Shown here: positions 32,489 through 41,283 of the stretch, piece by piece
Layout of the letters: the number at the start of each line of letters is the position of its first letter
Numbering within the stretch: position 1 is the stretch's first letter
Assembly (NCBI GenBank): GCA_943912855.1
Contig: CALTVC010000005.1
Coordinates: forward strand, 1-64,000
Source: an uncultured Flavobacterium sp.
Lineage (GTDB): Bacteria > Bacteroidota > Bacteroidia > Flavobacteriales > Flavobacteriaceae
Direction: 5' to 3'
DNA length: 64,000 bases
Program-made: the position numbers and the translations under genes
The notes under the pieces: model-generated
The model's database searches: none
What the model saw: the letters and a program-made list of their open reading frames with translations, nothing else
What the model was told of the DNA's origin: nothing

Positions 32489-34112
32489 GTTTAATGAACT
32501 CAAGGTTTTTGGCGCGTTCGTGGTTGTATGTGAAACCCGTAACATTTCCTGTGGTATCTCTCTTAAAGCTTATTTTACCGTACCTTGTGCCAAAAGAGTC
32601 TTCTTCTTCCTGTACTATCCAGTCGGTTTTTCCATTCGTAAGCTTAATGTAAAGCAAACCTTCTGCAGTAAAAAAAGTGATATTCTTTTTTATTCCTGTA
32701 CAATGATACGAGCCTTCATATACCTTGTAAGCGGGATTTTCCGGCATTTGTTCCACACGGCTTAATTCGGTTATCTCTTCGCCTTCAGTGCTTTTTATTT
32801 TTTGGGCTTTACCGTCTTTAATGTCAGTAAATACCATAGATATGGGGGTGTCTTCTATTACAAAACGATTAGGTTCCGAAGTAGGGCTCAGTGGGGCGTG
32901 TACAGCTTCGGCAAGATAGTTAAGCACAAGCTTTCCGGCGGTTTCCTCTATCAGTACATACTGATCTTCTCCCACTTTATATTTACCTGAATAAGCTGCA
33001 AAATCAATTTTTGTAGCAGGAGCAGGCGCTACCCCGATAGTTTTAGAAGGATAGCGGTACTTAAAGCCAAGCAGGTTATCTACCGATGCGATTATGGCAT
33101 CGTTGCGTTTAAAATTGTCATCGTTAGTAAGTATGATTAATCCTACTTTATCTTCCGGGAAATAACCCAAAAAGGGATGGTAACCCGAAACATCGCCACC
33201 ATGATTTATCATAGTCTTGGTACGATAAGGGTAAATGAACAGCCCTTTGGTATAGGTTAGGCTTTCGTTTTTATAGGCATCGTCCTCGGTCATGGATTTC
33301 CAGAATGCATCGCCAAAAACACGGTGCGTTTGCATTTCCACCAGCCATTTTTCTAAATCGCCAAGGGTGCTGTATACGCCTGCGCCTGCTATGGCACGCT
33401 CATCCGGATTTGTAGGTGTGTATACATTATTGTTTTTCTCATAACCAATCGCCTTGTTTTTAATGTCGTTTGCAGGCCTGAGGTAGTAGGCGGTATTCTT
33501 CATGCCAAGCGGCTTGAAAATGTTTTTACGGGCAAATTCGCCAATACTCTTACCCGAAACCTTTTCTACAATTTGTGCCAGACACCAATACCCGGTATTG
33601 CAGTAGTTCCATTTTTCGCCCGGTGCAAAGTCCGGTTGTAAAGCAACCATCATTTCCTTAATCTGGGCGTTTGTGTACTCTTCGTTTTCATCGCCCTGAA
33701 TTGTGGCAAGTATCAGGTAGTCCTTTAACCCGCTGGTATGGGTAAGCAGGTTTAAGAGCGTAATTTTTTCGGCATACGCAGGGAACTCCGGTATGTACTT
33801 GCGCAGGTTGTCGTTAAGGTTTAGTTTGCCTTGCTGATGCAGCAAAACAATGCACGCGGCGGTAAACTGTTTAGAAGTAGAGCCAAGGTTAAATACGCTC
33901 TCGTCAGTTATTTTGGTATGCTTTTCCAGGTTGGCATAGCCCACGTGATTATTGTAAAGGGTTTTTCCGTCTTTAAGGATGCGTACCGAAAATCCGGGTA
34001 CATCTTTGCCCTCGTAGGTTTTGACAATAGAATCTAAGGGAGCGAAATAATCTTGCGCATGGGCAAAGAAAGAGGAGGCAAGCAACGTTGCCATCCACAG
34101 TGATTTGTTCAT
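32475..34112 (-). CDS. Serine hydrolase of the beta-lactamase class C / AmpC-like family
   Basis: A 545-aa exported protein (signal peptide to FAHAQ). The SxxK motif is S78-T-S-K81 in NLGSTSKQFTAA, YxN is YCNTGYW, and an HGGDVSGYHP segment is the KTG-like equivalent (HxG). LLTHTSGLKDYL is the common class C motif. A C-terminal beta-barrel-like part of about 150 aa is typical of Bacteroidota esterase/DD-peptidase relatives. It is probably a periplasmic esterase or peptidase, and not necessarily a resistance enzyme. Confidence 0.88.
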   Translation of the reverse strand: MNKSLWMATLLASSFFAHAQDYFAPLDSIVKTYEGKDVPGFSVRILKDGKTLYNNHVGYANLEKHTKITDESVFNLGSTSKQFTAACIVLLHQQGKLNLNDNLRKYIPEFPAYAEKITLLNLLTHTSGLKDYLILATIQGDENEEYTNAQIKEMMVALQPDFAPGEKWNYCNTGYWCLAQIVEKVSGKSIGEFARKNIFKPLGMKNTAYYLRPANDIKNKAIGYEKNNNVYTPTNPDERAIAGAGVYSTLGDLEKWLVEMQTHRVFGDAFWKSMTEDDAYKNESLTYTKGLFIYPYRTKTMINHGGDVSGYHPFLGYFPEDKVGLIILTNDDNFKRNDAIIASVDNLLGFKYRYPSKTIGVAPAPATKIDFAAYSGKYKVGEDQYVLIEETAGKLVLNYLAEAVHAPLSPTSEPNRFVIEDTPISMVFTDIKDGKAQKIKSTEGEEITELSRVEQMPENPAYKVYEGSYHCTGIKKNITFFTAEGLLYIKLTNGKTDWIVQEEEDSFGTRYGKISFKRDTTGNVTGFTYNHERAKNLEFIKQKSE

Positions 34113-34221
34113 TTAGTTGATTTTTTGATTGAGGGGCAAATATAGGTTGTGGATAATGGCGTGGCAAATAATTAACAGCCATTGTTGATTTTTTTTATAT
34201 TTGGTTAAAATACCAACTTAC

Positions 34222-34941
34222 ATGAATGCCAAATACGAAGCATTGCTTAAAGAATTAAATCCACATTTACAAAACCATCCGTCTTATATGCCTCATATAG
34301 GAGATGGGTATGACGCGGTGCCTATAAAAATAATGATAGTTGCAGAAAGTCATTACTTGCCAAAATATCTTGATGATAAAATCACAGTGGAAGATTGGTA
34401 TGATAATCCGCAATCGGTTTATATTAAATTTGAGAATAGTTATGATAAAGGCTGGATTAATACCCAGGGAGTAATTAATCATTATAGAAAAGAACAAAAA
34501 AATGGGGCTCTGGTGCTTTTTGCGAATCTTGAGAAAGCTTATGCTGAAGCCTATCCAGGTAAACTGTTGTTTGATGAATGTATATTCCTGAATTATTTTC
34601 AGCGCCCAGCCGAAAGGCGGGGAGAAAGCATCCGAATCAGTAAACGTGATTCTGAGGTGGCATTGCAGAACCTGCTGACATTAATAGATGTTGCCAAGCC
34701 AAACAAAATAATTTTTGTAAGCAGTAAGGCACATAAGGATTTTCAGGCTGCCTCTCTTGATAAAGGTATAGCTAAAGATGATTTACCGTACGTGGGCACA
34801 GTACCTCATGCTGGGGCAAGTGTATGGTGGAACAAAGCTTCAAAAAAGTTTGCGCTAAAAGGTGGTAAACCAGTTACTGGAAGGCAAAAGTTTATAAGAA
34901 TAGTTACGCCTAAGAACGTGTTGTCTACTCCAATACTCTAA
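34222..34941 (+). CDS. Uncharacterised protein with possible uracil-DNA-glycosylase-like fold
   Basis: A 239-aa protein from the ATG at 34222. An in-frame TTG at 34201 is less likely because the block MNAKYEALLKELNPHL begins at the ATG. KIMIVAESHYLPK near residue 35 resembles the first UDG-superfamily strand motif, and GTVPHAGASVWWN near residue 200 resembles the second (H-containing loop). The fold and any DNA-repair role are inference; no catalytic residue is certain. It is monocistronic, A+T-richer than its neighbours, and convergent with the next gene. Confidence 0.4.
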   Translation: MNAKYEALLKELNPHLQNHPSYMPHIGDGYDAVPIKIMIVAESHYLPKYLDDKITVEDWYDNPQSVYIKFENSYDKGWINTQGVINHYRKEQKNGALVLFANLEKAYAEAYPGKLLFDECIFLNYFQRPAERRGESIRISKRDSEVALQNLLTLIDVAKPNKIIFVSSKAHKDFQAASLDKGIAKDDLPYVGTVPHAGASVWWNKASKKFALKGGKPVTGRQKFIRIVTPKNVLSTPIL

Positions 34942-34969
34942 TACTCTAACTTTCCAATAATCCAGCCAT

Positions 34970-36526
34970 CTATTCCGCGCATTTAAGCGCGCACTTTTCT
35001 CCATCAATGGCAGCAGAAATGATACCACCGGCATAACCTGCTCCTTCACCACAAGGGTATAATCCTTTAATATGGAGGTGTTGCAGTGTTTCAGCATCGC
35101 GCGGTATGCGTACCGGAGATGACGTACGTGATTCCGGGGCGTGCAGTATGGCTTCGTTGGTAAAATACCCTTTCATTGATTTGCCGAATTCACGGAAGCC
35201 CTCACGCATGGTTTGGGTAAGGAAGCCAGGGAATACCTGTCCTAACTCTACCGAAGTGGTTCCCGGTACATACGATGTTTTAGGTATGTCTGCCGAAACT
35301 TTGCTTTGCGAAAAATCAACCATACGTTGAGCCGGTACACGTTGGGTTTCGCCTGCCAGATGCCATGCGCGTTGTTCTATCGCCTTTTGGAATTCCATGC
35401 CTGCCAGCGGCCCGAATTTAGCATACGGTGCAAAATCTTCCAGTTTCAGTTCTACTACTATACCACTGTTTGCAGTATCCTGGTCGCGCTTGCTGGGGCT
35501 CCATCCGTTAGTAACCACCTCGCCGGGGCTGGTGGCACACGGGGCAATAACCCCACCGGGACACATACAAAACGAATACATGCCACGTCCGTTTACCTGC
35601 TTAACAATGGCGTAAGCGGCAGGCGGAAGAAACTCGCCACGTCCCTGATTGTAATCGCAACTGTATTGTACACTGTCTATGAGCTTTTGCGGATGCTCAG
35701 CACGAACGCCAAGGGCAAATGGTTTAGCTTCTATAAATATTTCTTTGCGGTGTAGCAGTTCAAAAATATCACGTGCCGAATGGCCTGTGGCAAGGATAAG
35801 TTGCCTGGCGTGAATGGTATCTCCGTTTTGGGTAACCACGCCATCTACTTCGCTGTTTTTTATAAGGATATCTACCACTTTGGTATCAAACAAAACCTGT
35901 CCGCCAAACTCAATAATCTTTTCGCGCATCGCCTTGATTATCTTCGGTAGCTTGTTGGTACCTATATGCGGATGTGCTTCCACCAATATTTCATGAGAAG
36001 CACCAAAGCCCACAAACAGGCGAAGTATGCGGTCTACATCACCACGTTTTTTACTACGGGTATAGAGTTTGCCATCGCTGTAGGTTCCGGCACCGCCTTC
36101 GCCATAGCAGTAGTTGCTTTCGCTGTTTACCAGGTGGTCACGGTTAATGGCTTTAAGGTCACGTCGGCGTTCCTGTACGTCTTTACCACGTTCCAGCACT
36201 ATGGGTTTTAAACCGAGTTCTATCAGTTGCAGGGCGGCAAATAAACCCGCCGGGCCTGCGCCCACTACAATTACCTCGCGGGCATTGCTCACGTCTTTGT
36301 AATCGGGTAGAGGCATGGTGGTTTCGTGGTATTCCTCATTGTGGTATACCGCCACCTTGAGGTTCACCTTAATGGTACGCTGGCGCGCGTCTATACTGCG
36401 CTTAAGTATGGCTACATGTTTAATGTCGGAAGGGCTCACGTGCATCAGTTTCGCTACGTGTGCGGTAAGCAAAGGCATTTGTGCAGCCACTTCGGGCGCC
36501 ACCTGAAATAGAAGTTCTTTCGGCAT
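34970..36526 (-). CDS. FAD-dependent oxidoreductase (COG2509-like)
   Basis: A 518-aa protein. An N-terminal domain of about 85 residues precedes the Rossmann dinucleotide motif VVGAGPAGLFAALQL (about residue 91). NSESNYCYGEGGAGTYSDGKLYTR and the late LYPCGEGAGYAGGI block are typical of COG2509 flavoproteins. The substrate is unknown. The convergent neighbour ends 29 bp away, with no strong hairpin. Confidence 0.85.
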   Translation of the reverse strand: MPKELLFQVAPEVAAQMPLLTAHVAKLMHVSPSDIKHVAILKRSIDARQRTIKVNLKVAVYHNEEYHETTMPLPDYKDVSNAREVIVVGAGPAGLFAALQLIELGLKPIVLERGKDVQERRRDLKAINRDHLVNSESNYCYGEGGAGTYSDGKLYTRSKKRGDVDRILRLFVGFGASHEILVEAHPHIGTNKLPKIIKAMREKIIEFGGQVLFDTKVVDILIKNSEVDGVVTQNGDTIHARQLILATGHSARDIFELLHRKEIFIEAKPFALGVRAEHPQKLIDSVQYSCDYNQGRGEFLPPAAYAIVKQVNGRGMYSFCMCPGGVIAPCATSPGEVVTNGWSPSKRDQDTANSGIVVELKLEDFAPYAKFGPLAGMEFQKAIEQRAWHLAGETQRVPAQRMVDFSQSKVSADIPKTSYVPGTTSVELGQVFPGFLTQTMREGFREFGKSMKGYFTNEAILHAPESRTSSPVRIPRDAETLQHLHIKGLYPCGEGAGYAGGIISAAIDGEKCALKCAE

Positions 36527-36760
36527 GGCGCAAAAGTACGGATTTTTTGATTGTTAGAAAGTTGTCGGTGTTCAGTATTCAGTGTTCATTGATCAGCTAT
36601 GAGTATTCGGATTAAAGGCTTTCGAAACTATTTAACGTAACATGACCACTGCTCACTTACCTCTCACCTCAAAAACAGATAGTATAACTAAAGCCACAAA
36701 GTAAACCCCTTAAAATATTATCCTGAGTAAAATAGAAAATTTATTTATTGCAGAATAAAA

Positions 36761-36865
36761 GCCAAGTTAGATGTTGTTAAAGAACAAATTCCATCTGCTA
36801 ACGCCCTTTTGTCAAAAACAAAGAATTTAATAGATTTTAACCTGGAATTTAATCCTCTCCAATAG
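36761..36865 (+). pseudogene. Possible C-terminal remnant of a lost gene
   Basis: In-frame codons give a protein-like stretch of 34 residues (AKLDVVKEQIPSANALLSKT, then a hydrophilic tail ending NPLQ and TAG). The same frame has a stop just upstream at 36728-36730 and no good start. It looks like a decayed 3' end left when neighbouring DNA was lost. The parent gene is not recognised, and chance is possible. Confidence 0.3.
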
Positions 36866-36934
36866 TATAATCAAAAACTATTACACGTCAACACGCTATA
36901 AGATAATGTGATTAAAGTTTAAATGTATTAGTAT

Positions 36935-36965
36935 TATATTTGATGTAATTATAATATTATTACAT
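36935..36965 (+). promoter_or_regulatory. -7 box plus overlapping palindrome (putative operator)
   Basis: TATATTTG (36935-36942) is a perfect -7 box. Directly after it ATGTAAT (36943-36949) and ATTACAT (36959-36965) form a 7-bp inverted repeat with a 9-bp spacer, covering the expected transcription start. Its position suits repression by the ribbon-helix-helix-like protein encoded at 37001. Confidence 0.5.
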
Positions 36966-37000
36966 ACTAGATGTTTTTGTAATTATTAAATTCAAATGTT

Positions 37001-37255
37001 ATGGGAGAATTAATCGAAAAAAGCGAAGTTGAAGAACCAAAAAGTCAATTGGTTCAAATGCGACTGCAAAAAAAGACATTAGATAAATTACAGAGTTTAG
37101 TAAAGTTAACATCAACTACAAATAAAACTCAATTAGTTTCATCATCTATTCAATTAACTGAAGAGTTAGTAAAGAGTATGGTTAAAGACAATGCTAAAGT
37201 CTACATTGAAATGCCTAACGGTCAAAAACAATTGATAAAAATAATAGGTTTATAA
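37001..37255 (+). CDS. Ribbon-helix-helix-like small protein
   Basis: An 84-aa protein. After an acidic N-terminus, LVQMRLQKKTLDKLQSLVK is a beta-strand plus helix and TTNKTQLVSSSIQLTEEL is the second helix, the layout of an RHH DNA-binding domain. A C-terminal strand pair (KVYIEMPNGQKQLIKI) is left. It begins a two-gene, low-GC module with a putative operator over its start site. Autoregulation is likely by analogy with toxin-antitoxin-type RHH proteins; this is inference. The partner 4 bp downstream is a two-TM protein, not a classical toxin. Confidence 0.6.
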   Translation: MGELIEKSEVEEPKSQLVQMRLQKKTLDKLQSLVKLTSTTNKTQLVSSSIQLTEELVKSMVKDNAKVYIEMPNGQKQLIKIIGL

Positions 37256-37259
37256 AATT

Positions 37260-37589
37260 ATGGTAGACCAGCCTGAAAATATAGTTAATCTCGGGGAGGA
37301 AGAAGAGCCAATAAATTTTTCTTCTGCACGAATAGAAGATTCTATTTTTGCTAAAAACAATGTTAGCGAATATGATATTTTCATACTCGCCAAAAGAATA
37401 CTGGCATTTTCTACTTCCATATTTGTCGGTTTAGCATTACTAAGAATGTTTGTGCCTATATGGTATAAAGGTGAAACTACAGAAACGCTTTCAGGTATTG
37501 TCGAAGTTTGGGACTTTTCTAAGGTTGCCATTAACTCAATCATATCATTAGTTCTTGGACTCTATTTCGGTGCGAAAACTAAAACTTAA
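37260..37589 (+). CDS. Small two-TM membrane protein of the RHH module
   Basis: A 109-aa protein. An acidic, soluble N-terminal part (residues 1-42) is followed by TM1 (about 45-68) and TM2 (about 88-104), ending LGLYFGAKTKT with a cytoplasmic lysine-rich tail. The region between the two helices is short. No known family is recognised. It is coupled to the RHH-like gene (4-bp gap) and followed by a terminator, so the module is a two-gene unit. It could be a holin-like, sensory or toxin partner; function unknown. Confidence 0.65.
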   Translation: MVDQPENIVNLGEEEEPINFSSARIEDSIFAKNNVSEYDIFILAKRILAFSTSIFVGLALLRMFVPIWYKGETTETLSGIVEVWDFSKVAINSIISLVLGLYFGAKTKT

Positions 37590-37609
37590 TATCACTTCTA
37601 ATAATTAAA

Positions 37610-37638
37610 CTCCTGCTATTCGGCGGGAATTTTTTTTT
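37610..37638 (+). terminator. Terminator of the RHH/membrane module
   Basis: A 6-bp stem TCCTGC/GCGGGA (one G-T pair) is followed by a run of ten T residues. Confidence 0.75.
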
Positions 37639-37852
37639 AAATGTACCTCAAAATGGGGATTAATTAACGGGTATTATAAAATATATATAACACATGTGCT
37701 TTGTAATACAAAATATTACAGTGTATTTATCCACATTTTATCGGCCCTATCTTGCTCGAAATCCCACTATTACTTTAGCTGTAAATTTAGTGGATGATTT
37801 ACAGTTAAAGTTGCCGATGCTTAAAACTGCGACTGACCTTTGCTTACTAAAA

Positions 37853-38914
37853 CTATTCTCCTTTCTCCTCAAAAGCATGTAGCGCAAAACTCGCCAGCCA
37901 GTGTTCTCCCTCATAATTGCCGTCTACAATAGCGGGTAGCGAAAAGGTAAGATGCGTGTCGGCGAGGGTTTTCAGATGGGCAAACTGTTTCGGGTATTGT
38001 TTTGCAAGGCGGTAAAAGTTCCAGGCGCGGCTAAAGTTAAGTCCGTCCAGGTGTACGAGGTGGCCATCAGTCCGGTCAGAAACCTTGCCGGGTTCCCATG
38101 TGTATTTTTTGTCAAACAGCTTCGGTGCAAAATTCTTCAGCCACTTCAGGAATTCCTTTTCAGGCATAATGCGTTGCATTGTTCCCATTTCTTCCAGGCA
38201 TGGCGAAAGGAAGTCGGTACCGCTTGGCTCCCAGTCAAACGGGCAGTTTGTGTCGTTTTTAAACAGGCGTAATGCCGTTTCTTTTATGGTTGCCATTAAT
38301 TGTGTTTTCTGCTTGGTATAAGCATAATCCCACGCGAGGTTTAACCCAAAAGCCGTGTTGGTATGCGTACCGTTACGCAGCGGATAGTTTAGTTTTGGCA
38401 AAAACTCGATGTAGCGTTCTACGAGCAAGTCGGTTAAAGGTTGCAGGTTCTTGGAAAGCTCAATTGCAAAAGGCTGTATGGAAGCCGCGGCATCCAGCTC
38501 CTGCTGTAACTTTAGCAACCATGCCCATCCGTAAGTGCGTTCGTATGACTTCTCGTGCTTTTTATTAAGGTAGGCAATTTCCTGTGCTATGTTTTCTTTG
38601 CTTAGGTTAACGGTTAGTTTATTGATGATTTCCTGCCTGTTTTCAAGATTAGGGAAATGATGCAGCAAATATACCAGGCTCCAATGCCCGTGTACTGACG
38701 AATGCCAGTCGAAACAACCATAAAAAGCGGGATGTAGTTGCTTTGGTGTGCCCAGTTCAGAAGCATCGGCAAGGAGTTGGCTCAGCTTGTTAGGGTATTC
38801 CTGTTGCAGGCACTTCAGCGGAAGATGAGCGAGCCCGTTGGCGCGTTCGGGTGTAAGCTGTTGCGCGAAAGAAGCTGTAACGGTAAAAAGCAGTGCAGGA
38901 AAAAGGTGTTTCAT
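37853..38914 (-). CDS. DUF2891 family protein, exported
   Basis: A 353-aa protein from the ATG at 38914, where a signal peptide begins (MKHLFPALLFTVTASFAQQ). An upstream frame to 39010 lacks these features. The blocks HPAFYGCFDWHSSVHGHW, TNTAFGLNLAWDY, DWEPSGTDFLSPC and LVHLDGLNFSRAWNF match DUF2891, an alpha/alpha-toroid-like family. It is probably periplasmic. Activity unknown; the HxxW and conserved acidic residues hint at a hydrolase, by inference. It is divergent from the AraC gene. Confidence 0.85.
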   Translation of the reverse strand: MKHLFPALLFTVTASFAQQLTPERANGLAHLPLKCLQQEYPNKLSQLLADASELGTPKQLHPAFYGCFDWHSSVHGHWSLVYLLHHFPNLENRQEIINKLTVNLSKENIAQEIAYLNKKHEKSYERTYGWAWLLKLQQELDAAASIQPFAIELSKNLQPLTDLLVERYIEFLPKLNYPLRNGTHTNTAFGLNLAWDYAYTKQKTQLMATIKETALRLFKNDTNCPFDWEPSGTDFLSPCLEEMGTMQRIMPEKEFLKWLKNFAPKLFDKKYTWEPGKVSDRTDGHLVHLDGLNFSRAWNFYRLAKQYPKQFAHLKTLADTHLTFSLPAIVDGNYEGEHWLASFALHAFEEKGE

Positions 38915-39000
38915 TACGTTGGGTTTGTTCCAAAAATAAGGTTTTTCAGCCAAATACCGTTTAAGTAAAGGTGTTGGTTTGAATTTTGTACCTTTATGGC

Positions 39001-39900
39001 ATGACAACATTTGTAGGTTTGAATGATTTGTATAAACAACTACCGGGTAGTGCTAATCAGGCTATCGATGGCGGGGCGCACTTTAATATCATCAAGGTAG
39101 AAGACCTGGTTACCGATGGCAAGCCAAAACATACCAGCTACAGCAGACGCAGTTTTTTTAAGGTAAGCCTTGTAGAGGGCGACTGCATAGTGCATTATGC
39201 CGACCGTAGTATAGCGCTGAATGGCTTTGGGCTGGTGTTTACAAATCCTACTGTGCCGTACAAATGGGAAATTGTCAGTAAAAAGCAACAGGGCTATGTA
39301 TGCGTGTTTACCGAATCGTTTTTTGGGAAAGATGCCCGCTTGAAAGAATACCCCGTATTCAGCACGCCTGACAAAGCGGTAGTGTTACCCGATGCCGAAA
39401 CCTTTGAGTCTTTCAGGGAGAAGTTCAGGAAAATGGAAGCCGAACTGCAAAGCAATTACGCCTATAAATACGATTACCTGCGTAATCTGCTTATGGAGCT
39501 TATTCATGAAGCACAAAAGCTTCAGCCTGAAACAGGTGTTGTAGTGCAGTCGTCTAATGCGTCGGAGCGAATCGCTGTTTTGTTTGCCGATGTGCTGGAA
39601 AGGCAGTTTACCATTGAAGATAGTAATGATGTGGTAGAGCTCAAAACACCTTCTGATTTTGCCAATAAACTGAGTATCCATGTAAACCATCTTAATAAAT
39701 CACTCAAGGAAGCTACGGGGCAAACCACATCTCAACTCATAAAAAGCCGTGTTTTGCAGGAAGCAAAACAACTGCTTAAAACCACCACGTGGACGATTGC
39801 TGAAATAGCCCGAAGCCTGGGCTTTGAGGAACCAAACCATTTTTCATCTTTCTTTAAAAACGAAACCACCCTTACGCCTGGTGCTTTCCGAAAAGAATAA
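39001..39900 (+). CDS. AraC family transcriptional regulator
   Basis: A 299-aa protein. An N-terminal cupin-like ligand domain (FKVSLVEGDCIVHYADRS) precedes the two-helix AraC DNA-binding domain (LSIHVNHLNKSLKEATGQT, then TIAEIARSLGFEEPNHFSSFFK), whose final part is the diagnostic second HTH. The start is the ATG at 39001; the TTG at 38986 is less likely. It is followed after 88 bp by an SDR dehydrogenase, a common regulator-target pairing. Confidence 0.9.
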   Translation: MTTFVGLNDLYKQLPGSANQAIDGGAHFNIIKVEDLVTDGKPKHTSYSRRSFFKVSLVEGDCIVHYADRSIALNGFGLVFTNPTVPYKWEIVSKKQQGYVCVFTESFFGKDARLKEYPVFSTPDKAVVLPDAETFESFREKFRKMEAELQSNYAYKYDYLRNLLMELIHEAQKLQPETGVVVQSSNASERIAVLFADVLERQFTIEDSNDVVELKTPSDFANKLSIHVNHLNKSLKEATGQTTSQLIKSRVLQEAKQLLKTTTWTIAEIARSLGFEEPNHFSSFFKNETTLTPGAFRKE

Positions 39901-39988
39901 TTGATTGATTTTTGTATGTTTTGGTTTCAGACGGGTAGGGTGTGCCCTTGCCTGATACCCGAACTTTGTAACTATAAAAATTACAATT

Positions 39989-40885
39989 ATGTGGACAAAA
40001 GAAAACATCCCGAATCAGGAAGGAAGAATAGTTATAGTTACCGGTGCCAATGTTGGTATAGGATACGAAACGGCTTTGACATTATATGAAAAAGGAGCAC
40101 ACGTAGTGCTTGCCTGTCGTGATATTGAAAAAGCGGATCAAGCTGCTGAAAAAATGAAAAGTACAGACTCTAAAGGAGCGGTTGAGGTATTACAACTTGA
40201 TTTGTCTGACCTTGATAATGTGAAACAGGCAGCCGAAGCTTTTAAGGCAAAATATAACAGACTTGATTTATTGATTAATAATGCAGGAGTAATGGTGCCA
40301 CCCGCTTCAAAGACCGCGCAGGGCTTTGAGTTGCAATTTGGCACAAACGTTTTGGGGCATTATGCGCTTACAGGCTATCTGTACCCGTTGCTTCAGGCAA
40401 CCGAAAATTCAAGGATTGTTACTGTGAGCAGTCTTGTGTATCGTTTAGGAGTTATGGATTACGGTAACCTCAAACTCGAAAAAGACTACGACCCGAATCG
40501 TGAATATGCCCAAAGCAAGCTTGCCAACCTGTTTTTTACCCTGGAGCTGCAACGCCTTATTGATGCGAAAGGAGATACAGTGCTTTCTACTGCTTCGCAC
40601 CCGGGGGTAACACATACGAACCTGGCCCGTAATATTTCTCAGGAACAATTTGATAATATAAAAGAAGTATATGGCGAACTTATGGAGCCGTGGCAGGGAG
40701 CATTGCCGTCATTATATGCAGCTGTTGCCGATGTTGCCGGTGGTGATTTCATAGGTCCGGATAAGGATGGCGGGCTGCGCGGTTATCCTGCAAAAGCCGA
40801 AATTCTGCCACTTGCACAGGATGGAGCCGAAGCCAGAAAACTTTGGCAATATGCCGAAGAAGTAACCGGGGTTAAGTTCTTGTAA
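39989..40885 (+). CDS. SDR family NAD(P)-dependent oxidoreductase
   Basis: A 298-aa protein. The cofactor motif TGANVGIG (18-25), NNAG (97-100), a conserved serine (VTVSSL) and YAQSK (Y173, K177) form a classical short-chain dehydrogenase active site. The type resembles the retinol dehydrogenase/WW-oxidoreductase-like SDRs. The substrate is unknown; it is likely a target of the adjacent AraC regulator. Confidence 0.9.
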   Translation: MWTKENIPNQEGRIVIVTGANVGIGYETALTLYEKGAHVVLACRDIEKADQAAEKMKSTDSKGAVEVLQLDLSDLDNVKQAAEAFKAKYNRLDLLINNAGVMVPPASKTAQGFELQFGTNVLGHYALTGYLYPLLQATENSRIVTVSSLVYRLGVMDYGNLKLEKDYDPNREYAQSKLANLFFTLELQRLIDAKGDTVLSTASHPGVTHTNLARNISQEQFDNIKEVYGELMEPWQGALPSLYAAVADVAGGDFIGPDKDGGLRGYPAKAEILPLAQDGAEARKLWQYAEEVTGVKFL

Positions 40886-40924
40886 TTAGCCGTATCTTTG
40901 GTGAAAGATTAACTGAGCCAAAGT

Positions 40925-41164
40925 ATGCGAAAAATAAAACTGATTTGGGATTTCCGCGGACCTGCCGCAGCACGTACTGCTGAACACCACGTGATTCACC
41001 TGAAAGAATTTATAGCCATAGAAAAACTGCCACTAAACATAACGGGACACGAAATAATAAACGATATGTATGCTACTGCATGGATGGTGGTAACAGATGA
41101 GTATATGATTGCCGTTCGTGATGCGCTAAAACCACACAGAGGAGAAGTTTTTAGCGAGCAGTAA
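40925..41164 (+). CDS. Small hypothetical protein
   Basis: A 79-aa protein (IKLIWDFRGPAAARTAEHHV, then ITGHEIINDMYATAWMVV) that I do not recognise by name. The mix of conserved-looking His, Trp and Arg and a clean start suggest a real gene. It lies 39 bp downstream of the SDR gene and upstream of a bidirectional terminator, so it probably shares the SDR transcript. Confidence 0.55.
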   Translation: MRKIKLIWDFRGPAAARTAEHHVIHLKEFIAIEKLPLNITGHEIINDMYATAWMVVTDEYMIAVRDALKPHRGEVFSEQ

Positions 41165-41202
41165 GTAGTGTTCGGTTCAAATAATGAACAAATAAGATAC
41201 AA

Positions 41203-41242
41203 AAAAAGTGGTGATATACATTAGATGATATCACCACTTTTT
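41203..41242. terminator. Bidirectional terminator between the small gene and recQ
   Basis: A 15-bp perfect stem (41203-41217 with 41228-41242) has an 10-base loop and is flanked by A- and T-runs. Confidence 0.85.
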
Positions 41243-41283
41243 ATTTATGTGTGGTACTGCCAACTGTGACTGCCCACTGTCTA

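Larger units (their letters stand above)
36527..37000. other. A+T-rich, gene-poor gap with a possible gene remnant and promoter
   Basis: Visibly more A+T-rich than the flanks. It holds a short protein-like open frame at 36761-36865 (listed as a remnant), a -7 box at 36935-36942 and a palindrome at 36943-36965. Otherwise I see only short direct words (gtgttcagtattcagtgttc near 36569). Confidence 0.6.

Noticed and set aside
32475..34112. Antibiotic-resistance beta-lactamase
   Set aside because: SxxK and YxN are present but the long C-terminal domain and family context point to a serine esterase/peptidase relative; resistance cannot be claimed.
36527..37852. Integrated mobile element with integrase and attachment sites
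   Set aside because: The A+T-rich island has no integrase, transposase or flanking direct repeats that I can see; transfer is possible but not shown.
37694..37882. 62-aa open frame on the plus strand after the RHH module terminator
   Set aside because: Overlaps the 3' end of the DUF2891 gene on the other strand, has no good start context or family-like segment; judged non-coding.
39901..40089. 62-aa frame overlapping the SDR start
   Set aside because: It contradicts the strong SDR reading frame that begins at 39989; a shadow.
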